From NCBI GenBank assembly GCA_003552585.1, contig PUNK01000014.1, positions 17,052-81,051 of the forward strand: a DNA stretch of 64,000 nucleotides. Direction: 5' to 3'. Position numbers and translations under genes: made by a program. Numbering within the stretch: the first letter of the stretch is position 1; every line of letters begins with the position of its first letter. This DNA comes from Thermoplasmata archaeon. Its GTDB lineage: Archaea; Thermoplasmatota; Thermoplasmata; Halarchaeoplasmatales; Halarchaeoplasmataceae. The notes under the pieces were generated by a model. That model was not told where the DNA came from. It ran no database searches and worked only from the letters and a program-made list of their open reading frames with translations. Below, piece after piece: positions 17,952-28,949 of the stretch.

Positions 17952-19595
17952 TCATAACCTTTCGAGATATATTTCAAAACCGACTGTAGGATGTTCCAAT
18001 CCAAAATTAGAGATGATCTCCGGATGAATCTCTCCAAAGAATCCGATCTCTTTATCATCTGTGCGTATCGATGCACATCGTCCTTCGATAAAGCTTTGGT
18101 GGGAACGAGGTTCGATAGTAGTATCGATACCTAGCCCTTCCATCAACCCCTGGATCAATGATTTGATGTCTGTGAAGCCTACTTCCGCGCCAAAATGTAC
18201 TCCTGCAGCCCTAGTTTCCTGCAGATTGTTATAAACGACATCACCTATCTCATAAAATTTTTGAGGTAATGGATGTTTACGATTGCTTCTAAGGTTAGAC
18301 ATGAGTGATGGTAAGAGCCACTTTCTTAAACATGACCCTTCGTCAGTTACGGGATTTTCGATCAGTGATAGTCCGTCTGTCTGCACTCTCATCATATCCC
18401 CCTCAACCTCCGGACTACTGAGAGTAAAGTTCATCACCTCTGTGTAGCCGTAACCCACCAGTAATTCGGAAATGGCCTTCTCTAACTTTTTTTGCTCAAG
18501 AGGTTTACCCATGGTTGGTTCTTTTGGCATCTCACCTTCGAATAGATGATAGCCATATCCTATGGCTATGTCTTCGATAAGATCCCAGGGGTGAAGTATA
18601 TCAACCCTATATGGGGGAACAAGAGTTACGATTTCCTCGTCAGAAACTGTATCAGTCCCGTAACGCATCCTTTCCAAAGCTTTTTTAGTTTTTTGGACAC
18701 CTAACTCGATACCTAGCAATTTTTCTGCTTCTTTATAAGAAAAAGAGATCACTTCTGGTGATAGGTCCGGATAAACGTATTTTGATCCTCCATATGAAAC
18801 CGTTGTACTTTTTATTGTACAACCTCTTTCTGCGAATAGGCTACACAAGATGTTAAGGGAGTTTTCGAGTGCAGTTAGGTCGGTTCCAGTCATATCTATG
18901 AAAAGGGTTTTTGATTCTGAAGTCACCTCGGTAAGGACACCGTTGATTATAGGGGGGAATGAAAGCACATCTCCCTTAGAATCTGTGATCAGCGGATACC
19001 TTTCTTTACCTTCCAGTATATATTTGAATTCCTGTCCCTTCTCATGCTTTTCTAGTATCTCCTCTAGATCCATTTTGTTTTTTTTCCCCAAGGGCACGAA
19101 CTCTACTGAGGAAGGCATTACCGCCTCGTAGGTGAAAGGTGGTTTAACTTTGTCAAAATCATGTATCCCTATGGCAACTTTTGACCGATCCCTTCCCAAT
19201 GTGAGATGGAGTTTCTCCTGAACATCCATCAAGGACTTCAACAGTGCATCGGTCAATTTTACATCTTCGATCAGTGCTGTTACTATATATGGACGGACAT
19301 CCTGGACGCTCAATTTTACATCCGTTTCTAGATCTGAGGTTTCAACATCATATATAGGTAATCCTACATCTTTTTCGAGATATCCTCGTACGGATCTAGC
19401 TATTCCCTCAACAGATAGCATGTCACATCTATCTGGAAAGATCTCTAGATCCCAATTTTTTCCTTCCGTCCGTTTGATCTCGATACCAAGCTTAGGTAAA
19501 GTCTGGATCAGTTCAAGTTCATCAGATCGACTCAATCTAGTCAGCTCGTCGGGATCGACCGATATCACTGGCATGAATTCAGTTATATCATTCAA
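17952..19595 (-). CDS. pheT: Phenylalanyl-tRNA synthetase beta subunit (archaeal type)
   Basis: 547 aa; MNDITEFMPVISVDPDELTRLSRSDELELIQTLPKLGIEIKRTEG..., DIAIGYGYHLFEGEMPKEPTMG. Confidence 0.9.
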   Translation of the reverse strand: MNDITEFMPVISVDPDELTRLSRSDELELIQTLPKLGIEIKRTEGKNWDLEIFPDRCDMLSVEGIARSVRGYLEKDVGLPIYDVETSDLETDVKLSVQDVRPYIVTALIEDVKLTDALLKSLMDVQEKLHLTLGRDRSKVAIGIHDFDKVKPPFTYEAVMPSSVEFVPLGKKNKMDLEEILEKHEKGQEFKYILEGKERYPLITDSKGDVLSFPPIINGVLTEVTSESKTLFIDMTGTDLTALENSLNILCSLFAERGCTIKSTTVSYGGSKYVYPDLSPEVISFSYKEAEKLLGIELGVQKTKKALERMRYGTDTVSDEEIVTLVPPYRVDILHPWDLIEDIAIGYGYHLFEGEMPKEPTMGKPLEQKKLEKAISELLVGYGYTEVMNFTLSSPEVEGDMMRVQTDGLSLIENPVTDEGSCLRKWLLPSLMSNLRSNRKHPLPQKFYEIGDVVYNNLQETRAAGVHFGAEVGFTDIKSLIQGLMEGLGIDTTIEPRSHQSFIEGRCASIRTDDKEIGFFGEIHPEIISNFGLEHPTVGFEIYLERL

Positions 19596-19670
19596 ACATA
19601 TATGTCTTGTGGATTGTCGAAATTGAGTTTTGCGTTATATTATTATATATATGTGTTATTAGGGTTTCTC

Positions 19671-20201
19671 ATGTCTGCAGAGGATGAAGGTTTCGATGAG
19701 GATATAGACCTGATAGTTGAATCCGTTCTTTTTTCAGCTGGTCGTCCACTTTCCGTGCCTGAGGTAGAGGAGATAATAGGTATCGATAGAAAAAAGATTA
19801 GGAAGTCGATAAAGAAAGTGAGAAGGATGTACCAGAACCGTAAATCATCTATCGAAATAAAAAAGATAGGTTCGAAATTCTCTATGCAGTTGAGACCTGA
19901 ATACAACACATATGGTGTGTTGGTCCAGGAGGAGGAGATGGAACAGGATCTAGTTAAGACTGCAGCACTTATAGCGTACTATCAGCCCATCAGACAGAGT
20001 GAATTAAAAAAGATGATAGGAGACAAAGCTTACCGACATGTAGATGAGTTAAAAGAGAAAGGCTTGATACTTTCTGATAAAGAGGGAAGAACCTTTTCAC
20101 TACGAACGAGCTCAAAATTTCAAGAGTACTTTGGACTCGAAGCGGCGGATAGAGATGAATTAAAAAGACTGATGGCAGAAAAAGTAGGTATACTGGACTG
20201 A
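19671..20201 (+). CDS. scpB: Segregation and condensation protein B
   Basis: ATG 19671; LIVESVLFSAGRPLSVPEVEEIIGIDRKKIRKSIKKVRRMYQNRKSSIEIKKIGSKFSMQLRPEY. Confidence 0.8.
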   Translation: MSAEDEGFDEDIDLIVESVLFSAGRPLSVPEVEEIIGIDRKKIRKSIKKVRRMYQNRKSSIEIKKIGSKFSMQLRPEYNTYGVLVQEEEMEQDLVKTAALIAYYQPIRQSELKKMIGDKAYRHVDELKEKGLILSDKEGRTFSLRTSSKFQEYFGLEAADRDELKRLMAEKVGILD

Positions 20202-20207
20202 ACAAGA

Positions 20208-20930
20208 TCATTCCTTTTCCAGATCGTCCAATATATACTTGAAAACTCCCATCAATCTGTGATATTCCCACCGTGTAGTATTAGCCCTACCGAGTATCTT
20301 ACGAAACATTATCTCCGTCTTTTCTTTCTTATGAGGTGGATATTCGATCGAGTCAAGTATATCTGAGAATCGAGCGATGACCCTTTCTCGTTGGCTTGTA
20401 ACCGCTTTTTTTCCAGGTAATTCGAGTTCGAACAATTCTAGATCGTGTTTAGAGATCTCATAAAGGACTACACATGCTGCATGAGAAAGGTTCATGATAG
20501 GATATTCTTCCGAGGTGGGGACCTTTACAAGTCTATCACAGAGTTTAAGTTCTTCGTTCGATAAACCATGATCTTCTCTTCCAAAGATAATGGCTGAATG
20601 TCCGTGATAACTTTTGATGTCGTTTGCAATGATCTCCGGTGTTTCAGCTTGCCTTGTAAATTCTTTTTCTTTGTCAGTATGTATTCCACTCGTACCGATG
20701 ACCATATCGAACTTTTTTGTTGCAGTGTTTAACTGAGAAACATGTTCAGCAGAATCGAGGATATCCGATGCATGCTTAGCTCGGATGTATGCATCATCAT
20801 CCATGGAAACGGGGTTTACCAGGATCAATCGATAAAATCCAAAATTTTTCATCACTCTGGCTACTGCTCCTATATTACCAGCGGTCTTCGGTTCGACTAA
20901 TATTACATACACGTGTTCTATCTTGTCCAT
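20208..20930 (-). CDS. trmJ: SpoU/TrmH-family RNA methyltransferase, TrmJ-like
   Basis: IEHVYVILVEPKTAGNIGAVARVMKNFGFYRLILVNP; IIFGREDHGLSNEELKLCDRLVKVPTSEEYPIMNLSHAACVVLYE. Confidence 0.88.
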   Translation of the reverse strand: MDKIEHVYVILVEPKTAGNIGAVARVMKNFGFYRLILVNPVSMDDDAYIRAKHASDILDSAEHVSQLNTATKKFDMVIGTSGIHTDKEKEFTRQAETPEIIANDIKSYHGHSAIIFGREDHGLSNEELKLCDRLVKVPTSEEYPIMNLSHAACVVLYEISKHDLELFELELPGKKAVTSQRERVIARFSDILDSIEYPPHKKEKTEIMFRKILGRANTTRWEYHRLMGVFKYILDDLEKE

Positions 20931-21220
20931 TGTTACACGACTGCGTTTGGTAATAGTTCTGTTAAAAATAACAGTTTTGCTACCAGTATGTTGATTTTGA
21001 TGAACAGAAAGGACAAATTTTGTTCAGTCCCGTGTTCTCTAATATATGGTCATCAGAATAAATGTATCGGAAAAGTATATTTTATTAGAAAAACCGTTAT
21101 CTTACTGGCCGCCGAAAAAATTTTGTAAGATACACATCCAATTTTATAATGGAGTGACTAATACTGGGATAAACTTTAAATAGGATTTGATTCTTCTTTT
21201 GAATTAGAGGTAGACTAAAT

Positions 21221-24154
21221 ATGAAATGGAAAAAAATGATAAGTCTGCTGTTGGTAGCTACTTTGATAGGCAGCCTGTTTGTTGCCTTCGGTAGTGGATT
21301 AGCATCAGCAGACGGAGAATACGTTGACAGCATAACCATCGAGGTTAGGATGGATCAGAGCGTAGGAATCGGTGATACCGCCGGAGGAGAGTTAGACGTA
21401 TTTCTTCAGGCAGTAACTGGAGGTATATATGAGGGTGTTGACCCCGATTGGCAGGCACAGATAAGAACACTTGAGAGTTACGGCAGTTACAACAACATGT
21501 ACTACAACTCTGCACACACAGTATCTCCTTATGAATCAGAGGTCGATGCAGGTGTGTATCAGTTTAATCCCTGGGCCATACGTGAGATAAGGTACGCAAC
21601 TAACTGGCTAATAAATAGGCAGGAGATAGTAGAAGAAATCTACGATGGATGGGCCATACCACAGTATTCAGCCCTTGGTTTGAGAAATCCTGCTTGGGAT
21701 GAATACCTGCAACCAGTGATCGACGATCATGGAATAACCTTTGCTGGCGATAGGGAAAAAGCAATCGATATGATTACAACTGCGATGGAAGAAGCTAGAG
21801 ACAGCCCCGATCTTGAAGGGGAACTACAAATGGGAGACGACTACTGGGAATACAGGCAGACTGCCGATGATGCCTGGGAACCCGTAGAAACCGTCGGTTT
21901 GGTACGTATCGAAGATGAGAGACTTGAGATCGGTCTTGAATTCGCAGATAGACTTGAAGAGGCTGGTATAAAAGTGGAAACAAGAGAAGTCGATAGAACG
22001 ATTACCGCACAGGTCTTCTTCGAGGAACCAGCAATTTTAGGCTGGGGATTCTACACTGGTGGTTGGATTGCATCTGCAGCCGTCGCGTTCCAGCACACCG
22101 GTTTAGCACAGATGTACAGCCCGTTCTATGGTTTCCAACCTGGTGGATTCGTTTTTGGAGATTATATCTTCCAGAATGAAACACTAGATGACTTGGGTAT
22201 GAAACTCTTCACTGGGGCAGTAGAGGACATGGACGAATACTGGGAAGACACACAAGATCTTATGTGGCACGGAGTTAACAGTGCTCATCGTGTTTTCATC
22301 AGCACTAGCCGAGATGTTATTCCTCTAAACAGGCACTCTGTAAAACAGGTTGCCACTGACGTTGTAACAGGTTGGTCAGATATATTCTCGCCACGGACCA
22401 TAATGACAGATGATGGACATATGCACGCCGCACAGTACTCTGCAGGCCAGCTTTATATGGATAATTGGAATGCCATAGATGGTTCAAGAGATTACTACAG
22501 TCAACTTCAGCAAAGGATGACCAGGGATCACGCAACCTATCTGCATCCTGGAACTGGTCTTTACATGCCGATGCGTGTAGAAGAATATGATGTGTACCAG
22601 GACTTTGCTTGGGAAGAAGGCGAACTGATCAGAAATGTCGAAGTACCTTCCGACGCAGTCCAGTACGATGTGGGAACAGAGGAATGGTACGAAGTAGGCG
22701 ATGACTTGAAAACCGCAAACAGGGTCATTTATGATTGGTCTGATACCCTTGGAACCTGGCATTCAGGACATCCGATAACCATCAGGGAACTCGCTGGGTA
22801 TTATGCTTGGGCTAGGCAGTTAGCTTTTGGTGAAGAGCAGGGTGGAATTGAGGATGATGGTAAATTCCATGCAGCTTACGGAGCAGGAAGTAGACCGGTT
22901 TGGGAGGCTATCAAGGCTCTCGAATTCGATGAAGACGAACAAACGATCACGATTTATGGAGATTATACCTTCCCACACGATGATCAGGTAGCTGGTTATT
23001 ATGCATGGATGAATGAAGTACCATTGATCCTTTACGAAGGTATGACCCATCTATACGGTGAAACTGAATTTTACGATGCGGTAGGAGAAGACAGGAACTG
23101 GATGTGGGGCGATGTAGGAGATATATGGATACATTGGTTGAGTAGAACCCAGGGTGAAGTCCTCACTTCGGTACTCGAGGAGATTATTGCCGAAGACTGG
23201 ATACCGTATGGTTTGCGAGAGGAAGCGAACCCACCTGTTGAACCGTTGACTCCTAGCGAACTTGAAGATGAGATAAACGCGCACATCGCTTTCTTCGACG
23301 AATTCGAACATTACTGGATATCAAACGGACCCTTCAGGATAACAGAACACGATCCAGCTAATCTGGTAATTGGTATGGAACGATGGACTGAAGATGACGG
23401 TTATCCATGGCCACGTGACTACTGGAGAGACAGATTGCGTGTAGCCAGACTAAGACTCGGCTCAATGGATGCACCAAGAAGAGCAACTCAGGGTGAAGAG
23501 ATACCGATGAGAGTTCGCGCAACTTTCATAGAAGAGTTCCCGGTTAGATCGACAAGAGCATTAAGAGACACTGATGAGTTTATGGAGACACCCCCTCGAG
23601 CAAGCATTGCCGATGCTGATGGCACTATAGTTTGGGAATCCGAAGATGTAGATCTTGTAGGTGGTTACTTTGAGGCAACTGTGCCCAGTAATGTAACAGC
23701 AGACGAATTAGAACCTGGAACTTATGAGGTGCGTATCGACGCAACTCTTGATATACAGATCGACGTACCACGTTCTTCATCTACTGTTATAATAACCGAA
23801 GAGGAGGTACCAGAAGGTCTAGTCAATCACTTCTTGCTGGTGACACCTGATGAAGGTGAAGCACCATTGGATGTGGTAATCGATGTTAGCGTTGAAAACA
23901 TCGGTGAAGAAGATGAGACCGATTGGGTTTACATAGGTGGAGAACCCGAATTTGAAGTCACTGTACCTGCAGGCGAGACGGTTGAAGAGGAGTTCGAATA
24001 CACATTCGAGGATGAAGGAGAATACGAAGTTACATTCGGAGACCAATCCGTAACGGTAACAGTAGAAGAAGATACACCTGGATTTACCTTCCTTGTGCTG
24101 GCAGTCAGCGCAGTATTGGCAGTGGTGTTCTACCACGTCAAGAAACGAAGATAA
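21221..24154 (+). CDS. ABC transporter substrate-binding protein (family 5, peptide/solute), membrane-anchored
   Basis: 977 aa; signal peptide; SBP_bac_5-like EIRYATNWLINRQEIVEEIYDGWAIPQYSALG; C-terminal Ig-like domain and TM FTFLVLAVSAVLAVVFYHVKKRR; followed by dppB/C/D/F. Confidence 0.88.
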   Translation: MKWKKMISLLLVATLIGSLFVAFGSGLASADGEYVDSITIEVRMDQSVGIGDTAGGELDVFLQAVTGGIYEGVDPDWQAQIRTLESYGSYNNMYYNSAHTVSPYESEVDAGVYQFNPWAIREIRYATNWLINRQEIVEEIYDGWAIPQYSALGLRNPAWDEYLQPVIDDHGITFAGDREKAIDMITTAMEEARDSPDLEGELQMGDDYWEYRQTADDAWEPVETVGLVRIEDERLEIGLEFADRLEEAGIKVETREVDRTITAQVFFEEPAILGWGFYTGGWIASAAVAFQHTGLAQMYSPFYGFQPGGFVFGDYIFQNETLDDLGMKLFTGAVEDMDEYWEDTQDLMWHGVNSAHRVFISTSRDVIPLNRHSVKQVATDVVTGWSDIFSPRTIMTDDGHMHAAQYSAGQLYMDNWNAIDGSRDYYSQLQQRMTRDHATYLHPGTGLYMPMRVEEYDVYQDFAWEEGELIRNVEVPSDAVQYDVGTEEWYEVGDDLKTANRVIYDWSDTLGTWHSGHPITIRELAGYYAWARQLAFGEEQGGIEDDGKFHAAYGAGSRPVWEAIKALEFDEDEQTITIYGDYTFPHDDQVAGYYAWMNEVPLILYEGMTHLYGETEFYDAVGEDRNWMWGDVGDIWIHWLSRTQGEVLTSVLEEIIAEDWIPYGLREEANPPVEPLTPSELEDEINAHIAFFDEFEHYWISNGPFRITEHDPANLVIGMERWTEDDGYPWPRDYWRDRLRVARLRLGSMDAPRRATQGEEIPMRVRATFIEEFPVRSTRALRDTDEFMETPPRASIADADGTIVWESEDVDLVGGYFEATVPSNVTADELEPGTYEVRIDATLDIQIDVPRSSSTVIITEEEVPEGLVNHFLLVTPDEGEAPLDVVIDVSVENIGEEDETDWVYIGGEPEFEVTVPAGETVEEEFEYTFEDEGEYEVTFGDQSVTVTVEEDTPGFTFLVLAVSAVLAVVFYHVKKRR

Positions 24155-24283
24155 ACTTTGTAAGGTAAAACCAAAACCAAACCCCCTTTCCTTTTCTTTT
24201 AATTTTTTATTGATCTTTTTGATAACGAGATTAGATTAGAAGTCAAGTCATCAAATATATGCTTTTATACATATTTTTCTTAT

Positions 24284-25417
24284 GTGTTTATGGCAATTTT
24301 TCCTGATGACCAAAAAACTTATATTCACAACTTACAGTATGATATATCGATAACTATGCCAGCCTCATGGAAGTATTTCGCGTTAAGAACTTTGAATGCT
24401 GTGATAGTCCTGTTAGTTGTAGTCTTTTTGATTTCTCTTTTATTCAGTCATTTAGCTGATGAACAACTAGAAGGTACCGTTGCTGAAGAAGTACGAGGTT
24501 ATGCTCAAGGATTGCCTGAAGAAATGCCCGTTGAAGAAAGAAGGCAACGAATAGAGGAATATAGGCAGGAAAGGATAGATCACTATGGGCTTGAAGATCC
24601 ATTCTGGGAAAAGGTTTTAAGACGAACGTGGGACACTTTCATTTTCGATTTTGGAGATGCGAACTCGATGCAGGTTCCAGGTGGGGAAGGCTCAGCTGTT
24701 ATTGAGATAATAATGCATTATCTACCCCGTACCATACTTCTTTTCACTACTTCAGCTGTTATATACATTTTATTAGGCATCGCAGTTGGTCTCAAAGCTG
24801 CTCAGGTGGCTGGTACAAGACTTGACAAATTCTTATCGCTATTTGGTATCGTAACTAGCAGTATGCCCATGTGGTGGGTTGGCATGTTAGCTATATTGAT
24901 CTTTTCTTTTGGACTGGGCTGGTTCCCAGCTTCTGCGTATCCGTTCCCTGTGGGGGTGGAAGGATGGGAATACTATTCAGGTGTATTAAGAAGGATGATC
25001 ATGCCGATGGCTACAATAGTGCTCGTGCTTTTCGGAGGCCGTGCTTGGGCGGTCAGAAATATGGTGACATCAGTTCTTCAGGATGACTACATCATGGCCG
25101 CTAGAGCTAAAGGTGTACCAGAAAAGAAAGTAATTTATGGACATACCTTGAAAACTGCATCTCCACCGATAGTTACTGCTGCCATCCTTGCTTTCCTGAT
25201 GTCCATAGGTGGAGCGATGATCACAGAGGTCATATTCACATGGCCCGGAATGGGTTACTTACTGCGCCGCGCTATTTTCGAAGCACACGATGTACCTGTG
25301 ATAATGGGGATCGTGTTCATAACCACCTTCTTATGGGTGGTGGGTTATCTTATAGCTGACCTGGTATACGGGTATCTAGACCCAAGAGTAGAAGTAGGTG
25401 CAGAAAAGAAAGTTTAA
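24284..25417 (+). CDS. dppB: ABC transporter permease (DppB-like)
   Basis: YIMAARAKGVPEKKVIYGHTLKTASPPIVTAAILAFLMSIGGAMITEVIFTWPGMGYLLRRAI (EAA motif); ATG 24290 is an alternative start. Confidence 0.88.
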   Translation: MFMAIFPDDQKTYIHNLQYDISITMPASWKYFALRTLNAVIVLLVVVFLISLLFSHLADEQLEGTVAEEVRGYAQGLPEEMPVEERRQRIEEYRQERIDHYGLEDPFWEKVLRRTWDTFIFDFGDANSMQVPGGEGSAVIEIIMHYLPRTILLFTTSAVIYILLGIAVGLKAAQVAGTRLDKFLSLFGIVTSSMPMWWVGMLAILIFSFGLGWFPASAYPFPVGVEGWEYYSGVLRRMIMPMATIVLVLFGGRAWAVRNMVTSVLQDDYIMAARAKGVPEKKVIYGHTLKTASPPIVTAAILAFLMSIGGAMITEVIFTWPGMGYLLRRAIFEAHDVPVIMGIVFITTFLWVVGYLIADLVYGYLDPRVEVGAEKKV

Positions 25418-25429
25418 GGTGATGAGATA

Positions 25430-26854
25430 ATGAGTATTCGATTAGAAGACTACAAAGAGAGGATATCCAGTATTGCAAAAGAGTTCAAAGGCGAAAGGAT
25501 GGGTATGCTAGGATTGGGGATTATCGTCTTCATGTTGATACTAGCAGTTTTTGCCCCTTGGATTGCTCCCGACACAGATGGTCGATGGGCAGACTATGAC
25601 CGATGGGCAGATAACCCTAGGAACGCTGCTCCAGTCTGGGCGGACTATATATTGCCCGGGAGTAGGGCCCCTCATGATATAAGGGAAGACTTCGATGATA
25701 TGCCCACTGATGAACCTGGCCTAAAGGTGATAGAATATCATTATCATAATGATTATGATTATCCTCCTGGAGATATTTCAATAAGAGTGCATGGTAGAGA
25801 TGAATCAGCATCGACAGTACAGATATGGATAGATTGGATTAGAGAAGATGGAAAGGAAATCACCCTTCTCGATACAAGCTCTACTGTAGGTGAAGAGTCA
25901 AGAGAATTTGAAGAAAGATATACTATCCGTTCTGATGCTGGAAGGGAAAACATATATGACTGGGCTTATACATATCATATGGAACATCACCCAGATGATG
26001 AGGATCCTCCAGAGAGAGTAGATCCATCCCGTCCCCTCTTTGCTTACACCGACGAAAACATATTACGAGATCCACAGTCACAACGAGGAGATTATGTTTT
26101 AAGGATTGAAATCCTCGGCGAGGACCTGGAAATTAATGAGGAAGCTTCGAGGGTGTTGTTTAGAGGACAGATTTATGGCTTGATGGGAACAGATTCTAAT
26201 CGTCGTGATCTAGCACAGGGCTGGATTTACGGTGCCAGATATGCACTGATAACAGGGGGAATAGTTTCGATAGCGAGTATAGCCATAGCTACTGTTTTTG
26301 GTATGACCAGTGCCTATTTTGGTGGATGGGTCGATGAGGCTATGCAGAGGATCAACGAGATCCTCATAGGCATACCCATGTTCCCTATACTTATCATCAC
26401 AATATACTCTATAGGCAGGTCAATATGGGTCTTTGTAGCTGTTTACACAATATTAGGTTGGCGTGGACTCGCCAAGATAATAAGGTCAAGAGGTATACAG
26501 ATCAGGCAAGATACCTATGTGGAAGCAGCGGTATCACTCGGGTCTGGTAGCGGAAGAATCATTCTTAGACACATGGTACCTCAGATTTTACCATATGCAC
26601 TGGCTGAAGGTGCATTGATGATACCAGCCATCATTATCGCTGAAGCAGGTTTGAGTGTTCTAGGATTAGGAGACCCAACCATAGTCACTTTTGGAAGGAT
26701 GCTTGACCAAGCTAACCGAGGTGCAGCTACTGTTTCTGGCTATTGGTGGTGGGTACTCTTACCAGGCATAGGTATCATACTGGTTGGATTTTCATTTATA
26801 GCTGCTGGGATGGCTCTTGAACGAGTGGTCAATCCTAAGATGAGACAGAGGTAA
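25430..26854 (+). CDS. dppC: ABC transporter permease (DppC-like) with long extracytoplasmic insertion
   Basis: TYVEAAVSLGSGSGRIILRHMVPQILPYALAEGALMIPAIIIAEAGLSVLGLGDP; ~170-aa soluble insert between the first and second TM regions. Confidence 0.88.
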   Translation: MSIRLEDYKERISSIAKEFKGERMGMLGLGIIVFMLILAVFAPWIAPDTDGRWADYDRWADNPRNAAPVWADYILPGSRAPHDIREDFDDMPTDEPGLKVIEYHYHNDYDYPPGDISIRVHGRDESASTVQIWIDWIREDGKEITLLDTSSTVGEESREFEERYTIRSDAGRENIYDWAYTYHMEHHPDDEDPPERVDPSRPLFAYTDENILRDPQSQRGDYVLRIEILGEDLEINEEASRVLFRGQIYGLMGTDSNRRDLAQGWIYGARYALITGGIVSIASIAIATVFGMTSAYFGGWVDEAMQRINEILIGIPMFPILIITIYSIGRSIWVFVAVYTILGWRGLAKIIRSRGIQIRQDTYVEAAVSLGSGSGRIILRHMVPQILPYALAEGALMIPAIIIAEAGLSVLGLGDPTIVTFGRMLDQANRGAATVSGYWWWVLLPGIGIILVGFSFIAAGMALERVVNPKMRQR

Positions 26855-26859
26855 TTCAC

Positions 26860-27828
26860 ATGAACGGAAGAACAATACTAGATGTAAAAGACCTTAGTAC
26901 ACACTACTTCACGTCGAAAGGTGTTGTAAAGGCTCTCGATGATGCTTCTTTTGAATTAAAAGGAGGACAATCTCTTGGAATCGCCGGTGAGAGTGGTTGC
27001 GGAAAGAGCACACTTGCATTCTCTTTATTGAGGATGGTCCAACCACCGGGCAGGATAGTAAAAGGGAGTATAATGCTTGATGGGGTAGATGTGGCTAAGT
27101 TTACTGAGAAAGAAGCTCGGAAAAAATTGAGATGGCAGAAGATATCTATGGTGTTCCAGGGTGCTATGGACATAATGACGCCCGTATACACTGTAGGTCA
27201 TCAGATGATGGAGCCGTTGTATTATCACAAGGGCATCAAAGGTAAAAAGGGACGAGAGATCTGCTATCGGTATCTGGACATGGTGGACCTAGATACGGAT
27301 CTTTTCCATAGATATCCTCACGAGCTAAGTGGTGGACAGAAACAGAGAGTCATCATAGCTACAGCTCTTCTAATGGAACCCGATGTTGTCATAATGGACG
27401 AACCGACCACTGCACTGGATGTTGTGGTGGAAGCGAGGATAATGAACGATCTTAAACGTCTTAAACACGAATTAGATAACAGCATGATATTCATCACGCA
27501 CGACCTTAGTATACTTGCAGAGGTATCCGACAATCTTGCCATTATGTATGCAGGTTGGATCGTTGAATTAGGTGATGCGAGCGAGATCTATAAAGATCCT
27601 AAACATCCATATACTCAGAAATTGATAGCTGCGATTCCAAGACTCCATATGGACATGGATCGATTGGAGTATATCCCTGGTGCACCTCCAGAGTTAACGG
27701 ATCCCCCCTCAGGTTGTAGGTTCCATCCCCGGTGCGAGCATGCGTTCGACAGGTGCATGAAGGAAGTACCCAAAGAATATGATGTTGATGGTGTTCTCGT
27801 TAAATGCCATCTATATGCGGAGGATTAA
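26860..27828 (+). CDS. dppD: ABC transporter ATP-binding protein (DppD-like)
   Basis: Walker A GESGCGKST, LSGGQKQR, Walker B VVIMDEPTTALDV, oligopeptide C-terminal Cys cluster. Confidence 0.92.
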   Translation: MNGRTILDVKDLSTHYFTSKGVVKALDDASFELKGGQSLGIAGESGCGKSTLAFSLLRMVQPPGRIVKGSIMLDGVDVAKFTEKEARKKLRWQKISMVFQGAMDIMTPVYTVGHQMMEPLYYHKGIKGKKGREICYRYLDMVDLDTDLFHRYPHELSGGQKQRVIIATALLMEPDVVIMDEPTTALDVVVEARIMNDLKRLKHELDNSMIFITHDLSILAEVSDNLAIMYAGWIVELGDASEIYKDPKHPYTQKLIAAIPRLHMDMDRLEYIPGAPPELTDPPSGCRFHPRCEHAFDRCMKEVPKEYDVDGVLVKCHLYAED

Positions 27829-27830
27829 AC

Positions 27831-28949
27831 ATGCCTAAATCAATAATAAGAGCGAGGAATCTTACGAAGAAATTTGGAATCACCCAAGGTTTAGTTCAAA
27901 AGTTACAAGGGCAACCCAAGATGTACGTTAGAGCTGTGGATGGTATCGACTTCGATGTTTACAATAAGCGTTCTCTCGCTTTAGTGGGTGAATCCGGCTG
28001 CGGTAAAACAACCGTGGGTAAGTTGATAATGAAACTGCTGGATGTGACGGATGGTAAGCTTTGGGTTAAAGGCAGAGATATAACAAAACTTACAGATCAT
28101 AGGGAATTGAAAGCATATAGAAGGACTGCACAGATGATATACCAAGATCCGTTTTCATCACTTGATCCTAGATTCAAAGTGTTCGATATACTGGAAGAAC
28201 CATTGTTGATACATGGTATCGGTGATACCATAGACGAAAGAAGGGCCATGATCGAAGAGGCTCTCGAGGAAGTGAGATTGACACCTCCTGAAGAATTCAT
28301 CGATAGGTATCCACACATGCTTTCCGGAGGACAGAGGCAGCGTGTTGCTATCGCACGTTGTTTGATCCTGCATCCTACATTCATCGTAGCAGACGAACCA
28401 GTTTCGATGTTGGATGTATCTGTGCGAGCTGAACTTTTGAATCTGATGAAAGATCTCATGGACGAAGAAGATCTAACATACCTTTATATCACACACGATA
28501 TATCTACGACGAGGTTCTTCACCGAGGACATCGGGGTAATGTACTTGGGAGACCTAGTGGAAAAAGGGCCTGTAGGAGAGGTTTTGGATAACCCATTACA
28601 TCCTTATACCCAGGCACTTCTAACAGCGGTTCCCGAACCCGAACCCGATCGGCTCGATAGGATCAAGGAGATACCGATCAAGGGTGAGATTCCTTCAGGA
28701 ACAAACGTACCTAAGGGATGCAGATTCCATCCAAGGTGTCCTTACGCAAAGAAGATATGTAGGAAAAAGCAGCCGAGGGAAAAAACAGTTGACCATAAAC
28801 TACACAGAGCTAAATGTCACTTTGCAGGGGAGATCGAGTTCAAGATGCGTGTACGCAAGGTAGGAAAAGGTGGAAAGGTATCAAAGGTTGAAGAAATTGG
28901 TATAGATGAGTTGAGGGACGAGGAAACGGTACCAGACGAGCTTAAGTGA
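27831..28949 (+). CDS. dppF: ABC transporter ATP-binding protein (DppF-like)
   Basis: GESGCGKTTVGK, LSGGQRQRVAIARCL, FIVADEPVSMLDVS; ATG 27831 preferred to 27804. Confidence 0.92.
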   Translation: MPKSIIRARNLTKKFGITQGLVQKLQGQPKMYVRAVDGIDFDVYNKRSLALVGESGCGKTTVGKLIMKLLDVTDGKLWVKGRDITKLTDHRELKAYRRTAQMIYQDPFSSLDPRFKVFDILEEPLLIHGIGDTIDERRAMIEEALEEVRLTPPEEFIDRYPHMLSGGQRQRVAIARCLILHPTFIVADEPVSMLDVSVRAELLNLMKDLMDEEDLTYLYITHDISTTRFFTEDIGVMYLGDLVEKGPVGEVLDNPLHPYTQALLTAVPEPEPDRLDRIKEIPIKGEIPSGTNVPKGCRFHPRCPYAKKICRKKQPREKTVDHKLHRAKCHFAGEIEFKMRVRKVGKGGKVSKVEEIGIDELRDEETVPDELK

